Of a DNA stretch of 64,000 bases, positions 31,331 to 41,698 are shown piece after piece. The notes under the pieces are model-generated. The model was not told the origin of the DNA. It saw only the letters and a program-made list of their open reading frames with translations, and did no database searches. This stretch comes from Lactarius indigo (taxonomy: Eukaryota > Basidiomycota > Agaricomycetes > Russulales > Russulaceae), in contig JAFKAC010000018.1 of NCBI GenBank assembly GCA_025766275.1, positions 372,001-436,000 of the forward strand, written 5' to 3'. Made by a program: the position numbers and the translations under genes. Position 1 is the stretch's first letter, and each line of letters opens with the position of its first letter.

Positions 31331-31964
31331 TCAACTATCATTAGTATTTCCTAATTCCGAAGACATCTCCAATGCATGATCCAACCCATCATCATGATAC
31401 AGGCTATCTTCTGTTCCATGTGAAATATTGGAAACATCAATCCCTTCTGCCTCACACAGTGCCCTTACCATGAGGGAGAAGTCATTCACACTCCTGTGTA
31501 TATTCTCTGAGTCGGAAATGATATCCATGTCCACCTTGAAAGGTAAGATGGATGGAATGGATTGACGATGACAGGTACACACCTCATATTCATTGAGTGA
31601 GCTTTCCTGCTCCTCCAAAGGATGTTGCACATCCGCCTTGAAAGGTAAGATGGAATAGGAAGAATTGATGGTGACAGGTACATACCACACATTGATTGAT
31701 TGAACTTGTTTCTTGCTCCTCAGAAACATGTTCCAGCAGGGGTTTCAGACTGATGGTTTCAACATCACCATCTGAGCCATACATGTCATCCTCATCAAAT
31801 GATTGTGTATCAGAGGGTGAGTCGTCCACAGGATCGGAAAACATGGTGGGAGTGTGGAGAGGGGGGGAGCAGGAGATCCGCTTATGTTCGTGAATGGTGC
31901 TGGTGTACCGGGAGGGCTTTGATGTGGATGATACAAGTTTGCCTTTGGATGTGTGAGACTGCAT
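31331..31964 (-). CDS. gene A, unknown acidic protein of the KDZ locus
   Basis: Three-exon model on the minus strand: ATG 31964, two introns of 49 and 48 nt that are near copies of each other, an 18-codon middle exon (ADVQHPLEEQESSLNEYE), and a last exon ending in TGA at 31331. The product is rich in Ser, Asp and Glu (for example SFDEDDMYGSDGDVE) with no recognised domain. The stop lies 6 bp from the family 2a insertion. I do not recognise the family. Same strand as KDZ, so a partner gene of that element is possible. The upstream start is uncertain. Confidence 0.5.
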
Positions 31965-32680
31965 GATTGGTAGTAGAGCAATAGAGTAGCTAAACCTGAA
32001 GCAATATAAATACCATGGACATGTGAAACAGGTTTGGCCTTGCTGAAGATACATGAAACGCTGCCTGAGGATCTATGGTAATTGTTAGACTACACCTCAA
32101 TATATGACATGGCATGAATGTCAGACGGTCCGCTGTTTCAATGTCACATATAAATGGCGAAGGAATAATACTAGACATACAATACTCTAAACACATGCAT
32201 ATTTGATATGATCTATAGAAGGCATATGTGATACAACCTGCCAGCTTTACTACAGAGATATTCAGCCATGTATCCCGCCTTTGCAATGTGCTGACCACTT
32301 AATGGAGATGTATTTAGGGTGTGAGTCGGGTTTATTCCGGATGGTCTGATGTATTAAGTCGCATGCCACTCAGCTTTGCATAATCCCACATATGGGAATC
32401 AAGTCGTATGATATACGATGTCACATGTTACAGATGGGTCACATGAAGCAAATGACAGATGGATCACATGAAACTGATTGCACACATGTCACATGTACCG
32501 ATTCATTCAAATGGGGAAGTCCGACTACGTGATTACAAATTGTCCTAAAACACATATTCGATTATTTACTGTGCAGGGGGGATCTCCGGCAATGGCCTGC
32601 ATGATGCAGCACTCCCACCCGAACACGCAACTTGAAACATATGTTAGGTGTGCATGAAACAGCCAAGAAACACAAACTAC
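31965..32680. other. intergenic, AT-rich, with repeated TCACATGAA words
   Basis: No supportable gene. GATGGRTCACATGAA occurs twice at about 32433-32472, with more CACATGT words to 32500. An imperfect direct repeat of about 40 bp (GCACTCCCACCC .. ACTTGAAAC) occurs at about 32610-32650 and again at 32769-32811. Confidence 0.4.
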
Positions 32681-34470
32681 TCACCTGATGATTGGCGCAG
32701 CGGCCCACCCGTAGAGGAATGGTGTGAGGCCACAGAATGGCGAGAGGTGACGGATGCAGCCTTGGAGGCAGGGGCACTCCCACCCAATCAATCCACTTGA
32801 AACGCATGTCAGAGCGGGACATCCGCTATAAGAATAATACATACCCATCACTTGGCGGGGCTCTGAAACGACGCTTGAAGTTTTTGATGATGCATTCGAA
32901 CGCGCATCTGAAAGTTTGAGTAAAGATAAGGGGATTCCTGGCGAAGATGTGGCCTGGAGGCCAGGGGAATTAGTGGTGCTAGAAGCGGGCTGTCCAATGC
33001 CAGGGATAGAGGAAGAATCGACCCCCTGCTTCTCCAAGAGCACTCCCAGCATGAGGAGAGCGTCCTGCAACTTCTGGTTCGTTCGATGTCGTCCATGACA
33101 GTTCTCCTCCATCAATGTGGCCTGGTCCTTCTTCAAATCACGTATTTCGCTGGACAGTTCGTCCACCCGTTGCGCAAGAGCTTCAATTTGCGCATCCACA
33201 AGAATGCCTAGATATTATAAGTGATATCTCTGGCACATTCGCGTTCGGAAATATACTGGACTTACTCGGGGTTTGCGTGCGTACGGACGAGGCGGATCAG
33301 GCGTCCCCCATCCAATGCGGCCTGATGCCCCAGGATGCAGGCGGACTGCAGGTCTTGTGTAGAGTCGCACAGGCGACACAAGCGGACGTCAAGCGCCTCA
33401 CATTGGCCTGGGGCTTGCACGCCTTTGCTTTGCAAGTTATACATGGGCCACACATATCCTGCAGCGAATATAGTAGCCAATAAAATGATAGAATAAGTCC
33501 ACAATGCTCACCAGACCCGTGGCCTCAACCGTACTATCCTCTTCAAGACGTGGGCGCTGTTTGGCACGAGGAGGGGATGAAATAACCACCTCAACTTGCG
33601 ACTTGCCGGACTTCCGAGGGGTTGTTTCCTCTGACTCCACAGTTGGTTCATCGGGGCTCGCCGGAGCAGGCCACTTCTTGTTCCGCAGGCCATACGGATG
33701 CTTCGAAGGCTCAGATGGTGGTGGATCAGCTTGAGCCTTTCCCTTGTCGGGAAGCATTGCGCTTGCGAGGGATGACTCTGGTCTGGATGGATGAGTTGAG
33801 CCATCCCCAGGATCATCTGTGGGATCATCCGCAGGATCGTCCGCAGGCTCGTCCGCAGGCTTGTCCACGGAGCCATCTGCAGGCTCATCCGCTGGGTCAT
33901 CCGCCAGGTCATCTGCTGGCTCATCCATAGCGACTTGGCACAAGTGAGCGATGGAACAAGTGTATGCAGGGGACGTACCATCATCCACATATTCGTTGAC
34001 AGGAGCCCACCACATCTTCTTCGGCTGAATACCCTCCAGATACTTGCTTAGATCGATAGATGTGTATGCTTCGTGCCAGTCCGGACTTATTATCTCTTGT
34101 TTTTCGCATAGAGATGCAATGTAATCGATGGTTACATTGTCCCAGTCCGGATCGCGGGACTCCCGCCTAGCGTTCCCCCACTCATATCCCATTACCTGGG
34201 TGACTGCATGAAGCCTGGGCTTCTTGGGGCGGTCTATATACCGTCTGAATATCGCACTAACTGTCTTCTATAACATGTATCAGTTTATTGCTCAGTATAT
34301 TTATCGAACTGACTTACCAGCTCCACACTGACATGCTTGTTGAGCATGGCCAGTTGCTCAGCCATCGTAGGGACCTCCGCAACGTGTCTAATCGCTGCCA
34401 GGCACTTAGCAGCTATCACAAGCATGACAGTCTCATCCTTTGTCAATTCTGTGACAGCTTTCTTAGCCAT
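32681..34470 (-). pseudogene. gene B, Cys-rich fungal protein with coiled coil, probable nonsense codon
   Basis: Minus-strand exons: 34470-34318, 34267-33979, 33933-33512, 33458-33266 and 33207 onward (3' end uncertain). The product begins MAKKAVTEL. It has a run of degenerate EPADDPADDP repeats near 33900-33790 and a basic stretch (SSPPRAKQRPR). In exon 4 it has a cysteine cluster (CGPCITCKAKAC, ACVACATLHKTC) resembling C-x2-C-x4-C clusters of basidiomycete transposon-linked proteins. The next exon starts a heptad-rich coiled coil (VDAQIEALAQRVDELSSEIR). TGA at 33299-33297 stands before the canonical donor GTAAGT at 33265; a CGA codon there would restore the frame. Function unknown. Confidence 0.5.
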
Positions 34471-34722
34471 TGCAAGTGATGTGGTGGGGCGGGATATGCG
34501 GGGGAGATATGGGAGAGATATGCGCTCACAGAATAACCCCCAAAGAACCATGTCGGGCTCCATCGGACTTCCCATGACCCATGTCCGATGTCCGATCCCA
34601 TGCTTCCAATTGAAGACAGATCACATGTACATATGTGTACACATCGAATCTGATTGGGACACGTTTGAAACAATAATATATTCGCTGAACTAGGCCTCCT
34701 CACTTCTCAGAGCACAGCAACT
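34471..34722. promoter_or_regulatory. divergent promoter region of genes B and C
   Basis: About 250 bp between the B and C starts. An upstream in-frame ATG for B at 34575 would shorten it. CACATGTACATATGTG near 34623 is a near-perfect palindrome. No clear TATA box. Confidence 0.35.
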
Positions 34723-35627
34723 ATGTCCGACGCTCCCCGCTCTTCCCGCTCTCAGTCTCGCACATCTGAGCGATCCCAGCCCACCCCAAGTAAGCCCCAG
34801 CCTCCTCCCATCAAGCCCATGCCTGCTCCCATCAAGCCCCCTAATCGTGCTAAGTCCAAGTCGATGGGACCTCCGCCAGCCCCAAAAGCAGCTGTGGAAG
34901 ATGATGGCTTTGACTTTCTGTCAAGCGTTCCATCTCCAGTCATTCCACTCCCCAAGGCGGTGGGTAACAAGGATGTACGCACCAAGGTATGGAATTAGAT
35001 CACTATATGCCTGATACATACTAACATCGTCCCCTACAGCCTGATGCGAAGAGGATGAAGGTCCGGGGTGCATCCCCACTTGACGACTTCATGGACCTCA
35101 TCCCTGCATCTCAAAGGCTCGTGGGTCACCCGCAGGGAGGTTCGGCGGGCTCCGCAGCTAAGGGGAAACCCTCTGCTGCTGTCGTTGACTTATCCCTAGT
35201 GGACTCGACGTCTGCAGAGACGCAGGTATGTCTAAGTGTGCTTTATATCATATTCACACATTACCTCTATTCTAGGATTCGGATATCATGGATATCGATG
35301 GTGCAGATCCTGAACGACTGCCCAATGTTCCTAAGACCTCTGATAGAAAGGCGGGCGTTCCGAAAGCACGGGTACGTATTTATACATCTATTACACACAT
35401 CCCACAGATCCTAAAGACATATGCATACAGCCCATCGCATTGGACAAGTCGCAGGACGTCCGCAGTGGGGTGACTCGCCCTGTAACTCGTAGTGCTGCGG
35501 AGCTCCCCACAAAGCCGTCTGCGTCTCCCGGGACATCCGCTCCCACCAGCACCATGCATCCGATGGGTATCACCATCCCTGCCACCACAAAGCCTCAAGA
35601 CCTTGGCGAATTGGATGCCAGGACAGC
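34723..35627 (+). pseudogene. gene C, proline/serine-rich protein, exons 1-4
   Basis: Exons 34723-34986, 35040-35225, 35276-35371 and 35431-35627, all with GT..AG introns of 50-60 nt. The product starts MSDAPRSSRSQSRTSERS and has a proline/lysine-rich N-terminus (KPQPPPIKPMPAPIKPP) and acidic patches. No known domain. The last exon is split by the family 3 gypsy at 35628; it resumes in frame at 51249. Divergent partner of gene B. Low-complexity composition suggests a disordered nuclear or regulatory protein, which is inference. Confidence 0.6.
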
Positions 35628-36206
35628 TGTTATGATCCGACGCTTCGGACCTCAATCACAGTATGTTTCCACCTTGCCTTTCCCCTTCTGTACTATACCT
35701 TGTTACCAAAGGAGCTATTGTGATTAGTAGCGCTGTTTCTTTGATCCGAACTTCTGTTTACTCCGTTTAGTCTCTTTGATGTTGTGTGGACTTGTGTTCA
35801 TGTTGTTTGGAACCTCGTCCTATATAAACCTGTACCATAGACCGTAGGAAGCCAGACTTGGCTTCGTTTGCAATCTAGCAACCTTGCCTTCGTACTTTGG
35901 TGTGACCTCGCCTTATCCCTCTCTTCTTGTGCATCCCCTACCTCAGTCCCTAACCAGGACACTTCGAAGTCTTTGCAGTTGAACTATATCAACGCGTCAC
36001 ACCTGTTATACTCTGTGCACTAGCAAGATCAAGTGTAGAGAAGTGTTAGACACTTCGGACGAGGAGTCCTACGTTACAGAGTAGTGCTGCACTTTGTGCC
36101 ACACTTTTATCACTTGTATTTCATAGCAACAAGACGACAGAAGTCTTCGCTTGATACTTGTGTGATTCAGAACCTTTAGAACCCACGCCCCTGCTAGGGC
36201 GTAACA
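35628..36206 (+). repeat. family 3 5' LTR with core promoter
   Basis: TATATAAA at 35821-35828. AGACTTGGCTT at 35854-35864 is the predicted mRNA start, 33 nt on, complementary to the primer site at 36208-36218. Confidence 0.94.
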
Positions 36207-36207
36207 T

Positions 36208-36218
36208 AAGCCAAGTCT
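36208..36218 (+). promoter_or_regulatory. self-primer binding site, family 3
   Basis: AAGCCAAGTCT, one base after the LTR, is the exact complement of 35854-35864. The sequence is unrelated to that of families 1 and 2, so the pairing is kept while the bases changed. Confidence 0.75.
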
Positions 36219-36414
36219 ACAACTCCCAACACACCCAAGACACTACTGCCACACAGCAGAGTGGGCGACGATCCAAGAGGACGCATCAGCCAACAACCAG
36301 ACACTCCACAGAACCCAGAAACGACGGCATAGCCGGGCGACGGATCCTCCTTGACACAAGAGGCCGCTTCAGCCATCCCCTTACACAAATCAGCACCCAA
36401 GACAGGCCACAATC
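36219..36414 (+). other. family 3 leader, AUG-free
   Basis: 196 nt after the primer site with no ATG in any frame. A TGA in the Gag frame near 36353 bounds the extension. Confidence 0.5.
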
Positions 36415-38106
36415 GTGGCTAGCATCAGTGTCACCTTTGAATCAGACAACGATTGGACCCCAGTCACAACCAGAACACAAGACGACCTCCCACACCACGT
36501 TAAAAGCAGTCAACTAGGAAAAGGAGCTCGCTGGGCCACAACATCAGGCAGACCACCTTGTTACAAGTGCCTCATCAAAGGCGAACTCAGGCCAGTGGAA
36601 TTCATCAACAACAACTGGTACATCCTCCGATACTTTCAAAATACATACCACACCAGAGCCATAAACATCACACCACACAGATTTGCTGAAGGACTAGGCT
36701 GGTGGAACGAAGAAGACGAACAGAACCCAGAAACGCCCACCCAACAATCATCCTCAGCACCAAGAAACACTAGGGGAACATACGGACTACAACAAGACTC
36801 ATCATCAGAAGAACCCAGCTCAGACGAAGCGGAATCACACTCAGAACTATCCCATTCCTCAGAACACCGCCTAGACATCACAGTACCCACACAAGCTTCA
36901 TCACAAGCCAGCCCCACTATCCCCATCTGGATAGAACCATCCCCAGCGGAAGAAGGATTCCCAGCCCCACTACCACCAATCAGATTGCCCTCCCCAGTCG
37001 AACCACCCCAGATCCCCATCACACCACAGCCAACACTTATCATGTCAGCCATAAACGCCACAGGCACTGGCACAGGTACCGGCTCAAGCACCGGAACAGG
37101 AGGAACACCAACAACGAGCTCAGGGGGACTCAAAGGAGCACCTCCTACTCCGTTCACCGGAGACAGAACAGAGAGTGGTCAGTTCAAAAGAGAACTACTA
37201 CGATACATCAAGTTAAATAGCGAGAATGAACTCATCAAAGAACCTTATGCACGAGTACTATTCGCCCTTACAATGTTCAAAGGACCTGGTGTACAGCTGT
37301 GGGTCAACCAAACCGAAGATGACATGGAAGCGGCACTAGCAGACCCCACCAAAGCCCTCACCAAAAACAGCAAAGATCTTTGGGACGGTTTTCTCGACAC
37401 CTTCGACAGAGACTGGACCGACACTCTAAACAAAGAAAGAGCCTACCAGAAGCTCATCAGTCTGACGATGCAAGGTGGAGCGCTGGACAGTTACATCCTC
37501 GACTTCGAACACCTTGCAGGAATAGCAGGATGGGCAAGAGATGCCCCTGGAACGGTGGAATTCTTTAAAAGAGGACTACCCACAGGGCTGTACCGTGCTT
37601 GCCTTATGCGAACCACCATCCCAAACACCATGGACGAGTGGCAAACCGCTGCCAGAGCAGAACACCAACGCTGGAAGCTGCTAAAAGCCAGACCAGGGAA
37701 TAGAAACCCAGGGCCAACCCAGAATGTCCACCAAGGACGACCAAAGCGAGACCCAAACGCGATGGATGTAGATGCCACCACCTCCACCCCCTTTAAGAAG
37801 CTTACTGAAGAAGAAAAGAAAGCCCTCATGAAAGAAGGACGCTGCTTCAAATGTAGACAACAAGGACATATGGCAAGGAACTGTCAACGACAAAACACCA
37901 CCAACCAAACCAAAGCCAGAGCCACAGACACTCAAGAAGCGGACACTGCACCCCCATACACCCCAGAAGCAAGCACCTCATCGGTGGCTGCTACCACAAC
38001 CGAAGATAAAGTCCGACAAGCCCATGCACTCGTCCAAGGCATGACTGAGGATGAAAAGAGACGCTACTATGCCTTAGATCAGGATTTTTGCGATACCGAC
38101 CTGTGA
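36415..38106 (+). CDS. gypsy family 3 Gag, apparent GUG start
   Basis: 563 codons from GTG 36415 (ATCGTGGCT), or 354 codons from the first AUG at 37042. The extension has conserved-looking tryptophans and cysteines (CYKCLIKGELRPVEFINNNW), then a Ser/Pro-rich acidic stretch. The core has a Gly/Thr-rich linker, the capsid-like part (FTGDRTESGQFKRELLRYIK, LNKERAYQKLISLTMQGG) and a CCHC knuckle (CFKCRQQGHMARNC) near residue 478. It is not interrupted. The Gag stop lies in the overlap with Pol. Confidence 0.85.
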   Translation: MASISVTFESDNDWTPVTTRTQDDLPHHVKSSQLGKGARWATTSGRPPCYKCLIKGELRPVEFINNNWYILRYFQNTYHTRAINITPHRFAEGLGWWNEEDEQNPETPTQQSSSAPRNTRGTYGLQQDSSSEEPSSDEAESHSELSHSSEHRLDITVPTQASSQASPTIPIWIEPSPAEEGFPAPLPPIRLPSPVEPPQIPITPQPTLIMSAINATGTGTGTGSSTGTGGTPTTSSGGLKGAPPTPFTGDRTESGQFKRELLRYIKLNSENELIKEPYARVLFALTMFKGPGVQLWVNQTEDDMEAALADPTKALTKNSKDLWDGFLDTFDRDWTDTLNKERAYQKLISLTMQGGALDSYILDFEHLAGIAGWARDAPGTVEFFKRGLPTGLYRACLMRTTIPNTMDEWQTAARAEHQRWKLLKARPGNRNPGPTQNVHQGRPKRDPNAMDVDATTSTPFKKLTEEEKKALMKEGRCFKCRQQGHMARNCQRQNTTNQTKARATDTQEADTAPPYTPEASTSSVAATTTEDKVRQAHALVQGMTEDEKRRYYALDQDFCDTDL

Positions 38107-41100
38107 GAGCTGACAGGGAGGCCAACTCAATGTATAGTGTTCGCGATAGTGCTATGACAATCAAAGTCCTCGTTCGCCTTTACTACAAAGAAGCTCGCAT
38201 AAATGTGCTGCTAGACAGCGGCGCAACAGACAACCTAATCGACCGAAACCTAATCCAAAAACTTGGACTAGGAACCACTCCTCTGAAACCACCCAGATTG
38301 GTCCGAAATGTAGATGGATCACTAAACAAAGATGGCACCATGACAGAAACATGCCAGCTATGGATAAAAAGAGGAGAAGAAGAAACTCCTTTCCAGTTTT
38401 TCGTAACTAGCCTAGGAGAAGACAGAATGATCTTTGGATACCCCTGGTTTGAACACGAAAACCCAGACATAGACTGGAAGAAACAAGAGCTGAAAGGAGA
38501 AGCCATCACCATCCTGACAGGAGGGTATCGCTTCCGAAGAAAGCGACACCAAGAAGCGAAAGCGGCAGCAACCAAAACAACCTTTGACCCAGTAAAAGAA
38601 ACTGCAATCCCAGAAGAATACCAGCGCCACAACAAGGTATTCTCAGATGAAGAAGCACAGCGCTTTCCCCCAGAAAGAGAAGAAGACCATCCCATCACAT
38701 TGCGACCAGATGCACCCAACAAGATCAACTGCAAAATCTACCCCTTGACTCCAGAAGAAGACAAGGAGTTGAAGGCATATCTTGACGAAAACATAGCAAA
38801 AGGATACATCTATGAAGGAAGCTCCCCCTACGCTTCCTCCTTCTTCTTCAGAAAGAAAACAGACGGAGGGTTGCGTCCTATCCTGGACTACAGACCCCTA
38901 AACACCTGGACGATAAAAGACACTTACCCACTACCCCTCATCTCCGACATCCTGACCAACTTAAATGGGAAAACACTGTTCTCAAAGTTCGATATCAGAT
39001 GGGGGTACCATAACATCCGCATAAAAGAAGAAGACCAGTGGAAGGCAGCCTTCAAGACACCAAGGGGGCTGTTCATCCCTCGAGTCATGACCTTCGGCCT
39101 CACAAATGCACCAGCCACCTTTGCAAGAACCATGAGCAGAATACTTCGACCACTTATGGACAAATACCCAAGAGAGCTATTTGTGTACATGGACGATGTC
39201 CTGATAGCCACAGAAGAAGATACAGAACGCCACAGACAAATTGTACACGAGTTCTTGGAAATCTGTGAAAAGGAATCTTATTTCCTCAAAGCGTCAAAAT
39301 GCGTGTTCGAACAAAGAAAGATCCACTACCTAGGCATTGTCATCGATGGGTCCCAAATCAAAATCGACCCAAAGAAAGTAGAAGGACTAAAAGACTGGCC
39401 AAGGGACATTAAGTCAGTCAAACAAGCAAGAAGTGTGTTGGGAACACTAAGTTATCAGCGACCCTTCATCCCCAACTTCGCTCACTTAGCAAGACCCATC
39501 ACGGACACAATAAAGACGTCAGAAGGACCCTTCAGATGGACAAAGGAAGCAGCAGAAGCCTTAGAAGCTCTCATCACGCTTGTGTGCAAAGACCCCATCT
39601 TATGTCAACCAGATATGGACAAACCTTTTGAACTAGAAGTAGATGCCTCCGCTTTCGCCACAGGGGCAATCTTAACACAAAGAGACAGCCGAAACAAACC
39701 ACAAGCTGTGGGATACTTCTCCAAATCCTTTTCAGAAGCGGAGCACAACTATGACATCCATGACAGGGAACTCCTGGCAGTAATCAGAGGACTGGAACAC
39801 TGGAGACACCTTCTTTTAGGGTCCCCCCACGAAATCACAGTGTTTACAGACCACAAAAACCTAGAATATTATCGCCACCCTCGACAAATCAATAGGAGAG
39901 TGGCGCGTTACATCCCCAGACTTGCAGACTATCACATCAAACTTCACCACAAACCCGGACCCCAAAACCATGCTGATGCCCTGTCAAGGCACCCTGACCA
40001 CGACACCGGAGCAGGGGATAACACTGATGTAGTGGTCCTGACCCCAACCATCTTCGCAAACTCCGCTCTCTCCATAAGGATAGATGACCGAGTCATGGCA
40101 CACCAATTAGACCACCAAGACACTCTGGACGAGTGGGCCGCCCCCTTCCACCTAGTAAAACAAGGCAAACACTGGTGGAGAGGTGACAAACTGGTGGTTG
40201 TGGACAACACACCGCTAAAGAGGGGGGTAATTTCCCTGTTTCACGATACAAAAACAGCTGGACACCCCGGAATAACAAAGACCTTGTGGTTAGTGTCACA
40301 AGACTTTTGGTGGCCAAACATGAAAGACGACATATCCGCATATGTAAAGGGCTGTGCCACATGCCAATCAAACAAGAACTTCCCTGGGAACCCGAAACCA
40401 CCGATATTCCCCATCAAGACTAACCCAGAAGCACTCCCTTTTGAAACCATCGCTCTAGACTTCATCACAAAGCTACCCCAATCAGAAGACAATGACACAA
40501 TTCTCACCATCACGGATCATGACTGTTCCAAAGCAGCCTTCTTTATCCCATGCAGCGAGACAATAGACGCAGAAGGAGTGGCAAAACTCTATGCCAAAAC
40601 TGTCCTGCCACACTATGGACTACCAAGAAGGGTCATCTCCGACAGAGACCCCAGATTCACAGCGAAGTTCATCAAAGAACTGTGCAGAGTGCTTGACATA
40701 GAACAAAACATCAGCACAGCATACCACCCACAAACAGATGGACAATCAGAACGAACGAACCAGTGGTTAGAGCAGTACCTCCAAATGTTCATAAACCATC
40801 AACAAGACAATTGGACGGAGCTACTACCACTGGCACAGTACACCCACAACTCCTGGCCAAGCGCAACCACTAAAAAGGCACCCTACGAATTAATCCTTGG
40901 ATACATCCCAAGAGTACACCAACCAGAAAGAACGACCACAGTACCAGGAACACAAGAAAGATTGGAGCGAATCCAGGAAGCCAGAAGGACTGCCCAAGCA
41001 GCAATTACCCATGCACAGTCACTCTACAAAGGATCCTCTCGCTTCGAACAACACACAGAAGGAGATAGTGTGTGGCTGGATGCCAGGAACTTGAAAACAA

Positions 41101-41225
41101 CGCACCCTAGTTTCAAGTTAGCCCCAAAAAGATATGGACCCTTCAGGGTCACAAAGAAGATCTCCGCCACCACATATGCCCTGAAACTTCCCCATCAGTG
41201 GCGGATCCACCCAGTATTCCATGCG
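38085..41225 (+). CDS. gypsy family 3 Pol, N-terminal two thirds
   Basis: In the -1 frame to Gag. Protease LLDSGATDNLI (about residue 42), RT (KFDIRWGYHN; YMDDVLIA near 367), RNase H (ELEVDASAFATGAIL), integrase zinc module and D, D, E (IALDFITKLP, DRDPRFTAKF, GQSERTNQW). It stops being readable at 41225, where family 2b is inserted, and continues at 48896. The overlap with Gag holds a T5 run (38085-38089) as the only slip candidate, weaker than in families 1 and 2. Confidence 0.93.
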
Positions 41226-41677
41226 TGTTACGGTTTCGCATTGAACCCTTACTGTACCGGTTGTGGCTACGGCTGTAAGGTAGATTAGTCACGGACTCGG
41301 CATTTACGATAGGAGTTAGGCGTTGAAGGATGACTCGATCCTAGTACAGGTAGTAGTAGTATTAGGATCGCGGTACTTATGCGATACGTTGGACGCTACA
41401 ATACTGTGACTCATAGCAGCGCTTGAAAGCCTGCTCTTCTGTATTTAAGGTAGCTGCGGAAGACCAAGATACGCCATCTTGGTCTTCTTCGATCGTCACT
41501 TCTCCATTCCGCATTTCGAGCATCTCGCCCCTTATCTGGGTCTGAGTACCGCAGTTATACTAGTGTCTTCGAACATCTAGAAGTCGCCTTTGTGCCATAC
41601 GCTCTATAGCGTGATTAGCTAAGTTGCCAGGTCGCCTTATCGAGCTCAAGTCGAGCTAACGTCGTGACGGCGTTACA
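41226..41677 (+). repeat. family 2b 5' LTR with core promoter
   Basis: TATTTAA 41442-41448. The inverted repeat GAAGACCAAGAT / ATCTTGGTCTTC spans 41459-41487; the predicted mRNA start is 41476. Confidence 0.95.
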
Positions 41678-41679
41678 TT

Positions 41680-41690
41680 AAGACCAAGAT
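41680..41690 (+). promoter_or_regulatory. self-primer binding site, family 2b
   Basis: AAGACCAAGAT, two bases after the LTR, complementary to 41476-41486. Confidence 0.75.
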
Positions 41691-41698
41691 CACTCATC

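Noticed and set aside
31508..31690. CRISPR-like short repeats
   Set aside because: These are two duplicated spliceosomal introns in a eukaryotic gene, only two copies.
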